Shown: piece after piece, positions 5,818 through 8,719 of the stretch
Position numbering within the stretch: position 1 is the first letter of the stretch
Layout of the letters: each line of letters begins with the position of its first letter
Assembly (NCBI GenBank): GCA_018968995.1
Contig: JAGWZD010000065.1
Coordinates: forward strand, 1 to 8,719
Length of the DNA: 8,719 nucleotides
Source: Bdellovibrionales bacterium
Lineage (GTDB): Bacteria > Bdellovibrionota > UBA1018
Direction: 5' to 3'
Made by a program: the position numbers and the translations under genes
Notes under the pieces: generated by a model
What the model saw: the letters and a program-made list of their open reading frames with translations, nothing else
Database searches by the model: none
Told to the model about the DNA's origin: nothing

Positions 5818-7023
5818 ATGCGCAAATTCGCTGTAACTCTGTTGTCCCTGGTGCTTCCGGTGATCTCACTGGCGGCTCCAGTCCCGGCATCTACTGAAGA
5901 TCGCCCCAAAGAAAAGGAATGGACGCTCCTGGTTTTCCTCAATGGCCATAACAATCTCGATCCCTTCGGCGCTGCTGATATCAATGAGATGGAAAAAGTA
6001 GGCTCCACCAAAGACATCAATGTCGTGGTCCAATGGGCAAGCTTAGATCATGGAAAGACTCGCCGTTTATTCGTCACTAAAGATAATGACCCAAACGCAG
6101 TGAACTCCCTGGTACTCGACGAAATGCCCGCAGTGGACATGGGCGACTACAAGAATCTGGTCGAGTTCATCCGCTGGGGAGCCAAAAACTATCCCGCGAA
6201 AAAGTACTTTGTGGATGTCTGGAATCACGGAAGTGGCTGGCACTACCTACGCGCAGAGATGAACCGAGGTGGAATCTCGATTACCGACATCTCGCATGAT
6301 GAAAATACTGGGAACGTCATCACCACCGAACAGCTAGGCCAAGCGATGTCAGAAGCTTCGGCTGCGATCGGAAAGAAGATTGAACTCTACGGAAGTGACG
6401 CCTGCCTCATGGGTATGGCCGAAGTCGCTGCAGAGATGAGCGACTCCGTGAGGTTTTTCGCAGGATCGCAGGAACTCGAGCCAGGAGATGGATGGCATTA
6501 CGATCGGCTTTTAGCTGAGTGGACTGCTCGCCCCACCGTGGATGGCGGAGGACTTGGGAAGATCCTGGTTGCCTCCTACCTCGATGGATACGGCAGCTCA
6601 GCCGACGGCCTCACCCTTTCGGCAGTGAATCTCGAGAAGCTCCCCGTGGTAGAGAGTTCGATTAAAGCCCTTGGGGCCGCCATTCGGGCGATGCCAACGT
6701 CGGAACGACAGCGCATTCTGAGAGTCGTCGAAGACTCGCATTCGTTTTATTATCGAGACTATGTGGATGCCGGAGATTTCGTGAAAAAGCTCAACGGAGC
6801 GAGGCTGAAAGGAATGGACCCCTCGGTTCTGAGTGACCTAGGTCGATCTCTTTCGGAGTATGTGGTCGCCAGTGGAACCTCTCAGGACCATGCCGATGCC
6901 ACAGGCGTCTCGATCTGGATTCCCTCGAGCACCTTTGCGTATCAACAGTACTCCGCTCGCTATAGCGGATTGAAATTCAGCCAGCGTACGGGTTGGGCAG
7001 ATACCCTCAAGACGCTTTTCTAA
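5818..7023 (+). CDS. Secreted clostripain-like cysteine peptidase (family C11)
   Basis: A 401-residue exported cysteine endopeptidase. In family C11 (clan CD) these usually cut after Arg or Lys. The N-terminus is a signal peptide (MRKFAVTLLSLVLPVISLAA), probably cut after Ala19 or Ala20 by signal peptidase I; there is no lipobox Cys. Mature start: EWTLLVFLNGHNNLDPFGAA (34-53), typical of C11. The catalytic dyad is His137 in VDVWNHGSGW and Cys196 in YGSDACLMGMAEVA; Cys196 is the only cysteine in the protein. GGISITDISHDENTGNVIT (151-169) leads into it, and GSQELEPGDGWHYD follows as the expected substrate-site loop. The closing part includes GVSIWIP. No extra C-terminal sorting domain is seen, so it is likely periplasmic or released. 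Likely monocistronic: a 225-bp gap before it and a strong terminator after it. Specificity is inferred from the family. Confidence 0.9.
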   Translation: MRKFAVTLLSLVLPVISLAAPVPASTEDRPKEKEWTLLVFLNGHNNLDPFGAADINEMEKVGSTKDINVVVQWASLDHGKTRRLFVTKDNDPNAVNSLVLDEMPAVDMGDYKNLVEFIRWGAKNYPAKKYFVDVWNHGSGWHYLRAEMNRGGISITDISHDENTGNVITTEQLGQAMSEASAAIGKKIELYGSDACLMGMAEVAAEMSDSVRFFAGSQELEPGDGWHYDRLLAEWTARPTVDGGGLGKILVASYLDGYGSSADGLTLSAVNLEKLPVVESSIKALGAAIRAMPTSERQRILRVVEDSHSFYYRDYVDAGDFVKKLNGARLKGMDPSVLSDLGRSLSEYVVASGTSQDHADATGVSIWIPSSTFAYQQYSARYSGLKFSQRTGWADTLKTLF

Positions 7024-7056
7024 GACCAAGCCTGACCTTAGAAAGCTGTGACAACG

Positions 7057-7093
7057 CGGCCCGGGAGCCCCCCTCCCGGGCCGTTTTTTATTT
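7057..7093 (+). terminator. Strong rho-independent terminator after the peptidase gene
   Basis: A perfect 11-bp GC-rich stem, CGGCCCGGGAG (7057-7067) with CTCCCGGGCCG (7073-7083) and a CCCCC loop, is followed by TTTTTTATTT (7084-7093). It lies 33 bp after the peptidase stop. The U-tract overlaps the stop codon (7092-7094) of the convergent adenine deaminase gene. On the minus strand the hairpin is followed by CGTTGTC, so it should be weaker in that direction. Confidence 0.93.
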
Positions 7094-8719
7094 AGCCCGC
7101 TCTCACATCAATGATTTTGAACTGATCCACGTCCACCAGTCCTCGGTCCGTGAGCTTGAGCGAGGGGATAACGGGCAGACTTAAAAACGCGAGCTGTAAA
7201 AACGGCTCATGAACCTCACAACCAATCGAACGACTAGCGGCCTTCAGCTTCACCAAAGCGTCTTTTAGTTCGCTTGGGCTTCGCTCTGACATGAGTCCTC
7301 CCAGAGGAAGTGGCAAAAGCTCAGCAACTTTCCCCTGAGAAACCACGCAAAATCCACCTCCACAGTCGATCAGCGCCTGCATAGCCACTTTCATCTCGGC
7401 AGGGTCCTGACCTACGGCAATCAGATTGTGGCTATCATGCCCAACGCTTGAGGCGATGGCTCCACGAAGCGTTCCAAACCCGTGAACATATCCATTTGCG
7501 GGCTTTTGTCCTTGCCCGTACCGCTCAAGAACAGACAACCTGGAAACTCCCGGAGCGTCTGCGCTCTGCACCGATCTTCCGGTAATGATTTTTCCTTCCA
7601 TGACGTGGATGACATGAACATTGCCTGAGGGACCCATCAGCTCGGATTGATCGGGAGCCACCGTTCGAATCGAGTTTTCAAAAGAACCTAGCGATGCTCC
7701 TTTTGCCTGAAGCTCCGACACCACTCGCCCACGTGAAAAAACTTCGGCGATCGCGCAATTCTTTAAGTCATTTAAGAGGACCAAATCACCCCGGTAACCA
7801 GGGGCAATAGCTCCCACACGGTTCAAGCCCCGATCTAGGCCATAATGACGAGCCACACTCCAAGAGGCGGCTCGAAAGGCGACTTCTGGTGCAACCCCGT
7901 GGCGAATCGCTTGGCGAATCAAATAATCAATATGCCCCTCCGTAGCGATATCGAGAGGATTGCGATCATCCGTACAAAATCCTAAGGTGCTTGAAGTCGC
8001 CATGTTCAGAAGAGGAATGAGCCTCTCGAGATCCTTGGCCACACTTCCCTCACGAATCCAGACGGCAATCCCTTTTTGAAGCTTCTCTTCAGCCTCATCG
8101 AGTTCCGAGGATTCATGACAGCTCGTAATACAGGCAGCCGCATACGCCGACAGAGCCTTCCCACGGAGCATGGGGCTATGCCCATCAATAGGCTTTCCGA
8201 GATCTAAGAACGCTTCGAGCTTCTCATGCACAGAGGGGTCATTCAAAAGCACCCCGGGAACGTTCATGACTTCTGCAAGGCCAAGCGCCTTCGGGTGGTG
8301 AATGAAGGGCAGAAGCTCTTTAGCTCCAATCACGCCTCCGCCGTTAGTTTCCATATGAGTTGCCGGAACACAGGAACTCAGCATCACTCGAAGATCCATT
8401 TCAGAGACTTCGGCAGCTTTAAGAAAATAGTCGATACCAGAAACCCCGCGAACATTGGCGAGCTCATGCGGATCGCAAATTGCGGAGGTCGTTCCACACT
8501 TCAGCACCGAAGCGCTAAAGTTCACGGGCGTCATCATGGAGCTTTCCACATGAACATGGGCATCAATAAATCCAGGGACTAGCCATTTTCCTTTTCCTTG
8601 GATTTTTCTTTTGGATGGAAGTCCCGATTCAGTGCCAACGATCACACCATCACAAATCGTGATGTCCCCTTCACGAAAACGTCCTGAGAACACATCGAGC
8701 CACTGGACCCCCAGAATTG
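7092..8719 (-). CDS. ade: Adenine deaminase (5' end outside window)
   Basis: Converts adenine to hypoxanthine and ammonia (EC 3.5.4.2), a cytoplasmic purine-salvage enzyme of the amidohydrolase superfamily. About 542 codons are visible of a family that runs to about 580-600. A GTG at 8691-8693 could be taken as a start, but the frame stays open to the window end and the codons before it (reading ILGVQWLD) continue the N-terminal domain, so that GTG is an internal Val. Counted from that Val: metal-site GFIDAHVHVESS (41-52, His46/His48), CGTTSAICDPHELANV (66-81), LGLAEVMNVPG (137-147, Glu141), IDGHSP (169-174, His172), TSCHES (190-195, His193) and GFCTDDRNP (238-246). The C-terminal domain carries the family's VGHDSHNLIAVGQDPAEM. 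Stop TAA 7094-7092 lies within the U-tract of the opposing peptidase terminator. All key residues are present and nothing looks degraded. Confidence 0.94.
   Translation of the reverse strand, partial: ILGVQWLDVFSGRFREGDITICDGVIVGTESGLPSKRKIQGKGKWLVPGFIDAHVHVESSMMTPVNFSASVLKCGTTSAICDPHELANVRGVSGIDYFLKAAEVSEMDLRVMLSSCVPATHMETNGGGVIGAKELLPFIHHPKALGLAEVMNVPGVLLNDPSVHEKLEAFLDLGKPIDGHSPMLRGKALSAYAAACITSCHESSELDEAEEKLQKGIAVWIREGSVAKDLERLIPLLNMATSSTLGFCTDDRNPLDIATEGHIDYLIRQAIRHGVAPEVAFRAASWSVARHYGLDRGLNRVGAIAPGYRGDLVLLNDLKNCAIAEVFSRGRVVSELQAKGASLGSFENSIRTVAPDQSELMGPSGNVHVIHVMEGKIITGRSVQSADAPGVSRLSVLERYGQGQKPANGYVHGFGTLRGAIASSVGHDSHNLIAVGQDPAEMKVAMQALIDCGGGFCVVSQGKVAELLPLPLGGLMSERSPSELKDALVKLKAASRSIGCEVHEPFLQLAFLSLPVIPSLKLTDRGLVDVDQFKIIDVRAG

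Noticed and set aside
5649..6020. 123-codon open frame on the minus strand across the gap before the peptidase
   Set aside because: It covers the signal peptide and conserved start of the peptidase in antisense, with no recognisable motif or start signal.
8226..8582. 118-codon open frame on the plus strand
   Set aside because: It lies wholly antisense inside well-conserved adenine deaminase sequence and has no recognisable protein features; it is a shadow frame.
8691..8693. GTG start for adenine deaminase
   Set aside because: The frame stays open to 8719, the preceding codons continue the N-terminal domain, and the protein would be short for the family.
1..8719. Mobile element, CRISPR array, tRNA, rRNA or riboswitch
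   Set aside because: No terminal inverted repeats, transposase or integrase motifs, spaced direct repeats or recognisable structured RNA were seen on reading both strands. Subtle RNAs would need a covariance-model search.

Overview
The window looks like chromosomal DNA from a Gram-negative bacterium of about 50% GC (estimated by eye, not computed). Genes are densely packed on both strands. A WaaE-type LPS-core glycosyltransferase, a second glycosyltransferase and UDP-glucose dehydrogenase point to an organism with LPS or another surface glycan. A secreted clostripain-like peptidase and a flippase-like UPF0104 protein would fit a Bdellovibrionota or former delta-proteobacterial genome. That placement is inference, because no rRNA or other marker gene is present.

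Layout from left to right. (1) 1-569 (+): the 3' end of a glycosyltransferase gene that starts before the window. (2) 592-1899 (-): ugd, UDP-glucose 6-dehydrogenase, convergent with gene 1, with its terminator hairpin lying in the gap and its U-tract running over gene 1's stop codon. (3) 1948-5592 (+): a tight four-gene run reading away from ugd. It encodes a WaaE-like family 2 glycosyltransferase, a class I glutamine amidotransferase (TTG start, overlapping the glycosyltransferase stop as TTGA), a polytopic UPF0104/LPG-synthase-TM-like membrane protein, and a short RecQ-like helicase core. (4) 5593-5817: a gap of about 225 bp with a possible extended -10 promoter and a possible 15-codon leader ORF. 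(5) 5818-7023 (+): a secreted C11 (clostripain-like) cysteine peptidase with a very clear Shine-Dalgarno, followed by a strong 11-bp-stem terminator. (6) 7092-8719 (-): adenine deaminase (ade), convergent with the peptidase and open at its 5' end at the window edge.

The left half fits cell-envelope glycan work. Ugd would supply UDP-glucuronate, the glycosyltransferases would add sugars, and the membrane protein may handle a lipid-linked intermediate. The amidotransferase and the mini-helicase have no obvious partner here. The peptidase and adenine deaminase are independent genes (protein breakdown and purine salvage).

I see no mobile element, CRISPR array, tRNA, rRNA or defence island. The window is mostly ordinary chromosome. 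The best candidates for a second look are the RecQ-like protein that stops right after the helicase core, the orphan amidotransferase with an extra C-terminal segment, and the two convergent terminators whose U-tracts overlap the stop codon of the opposing gene.
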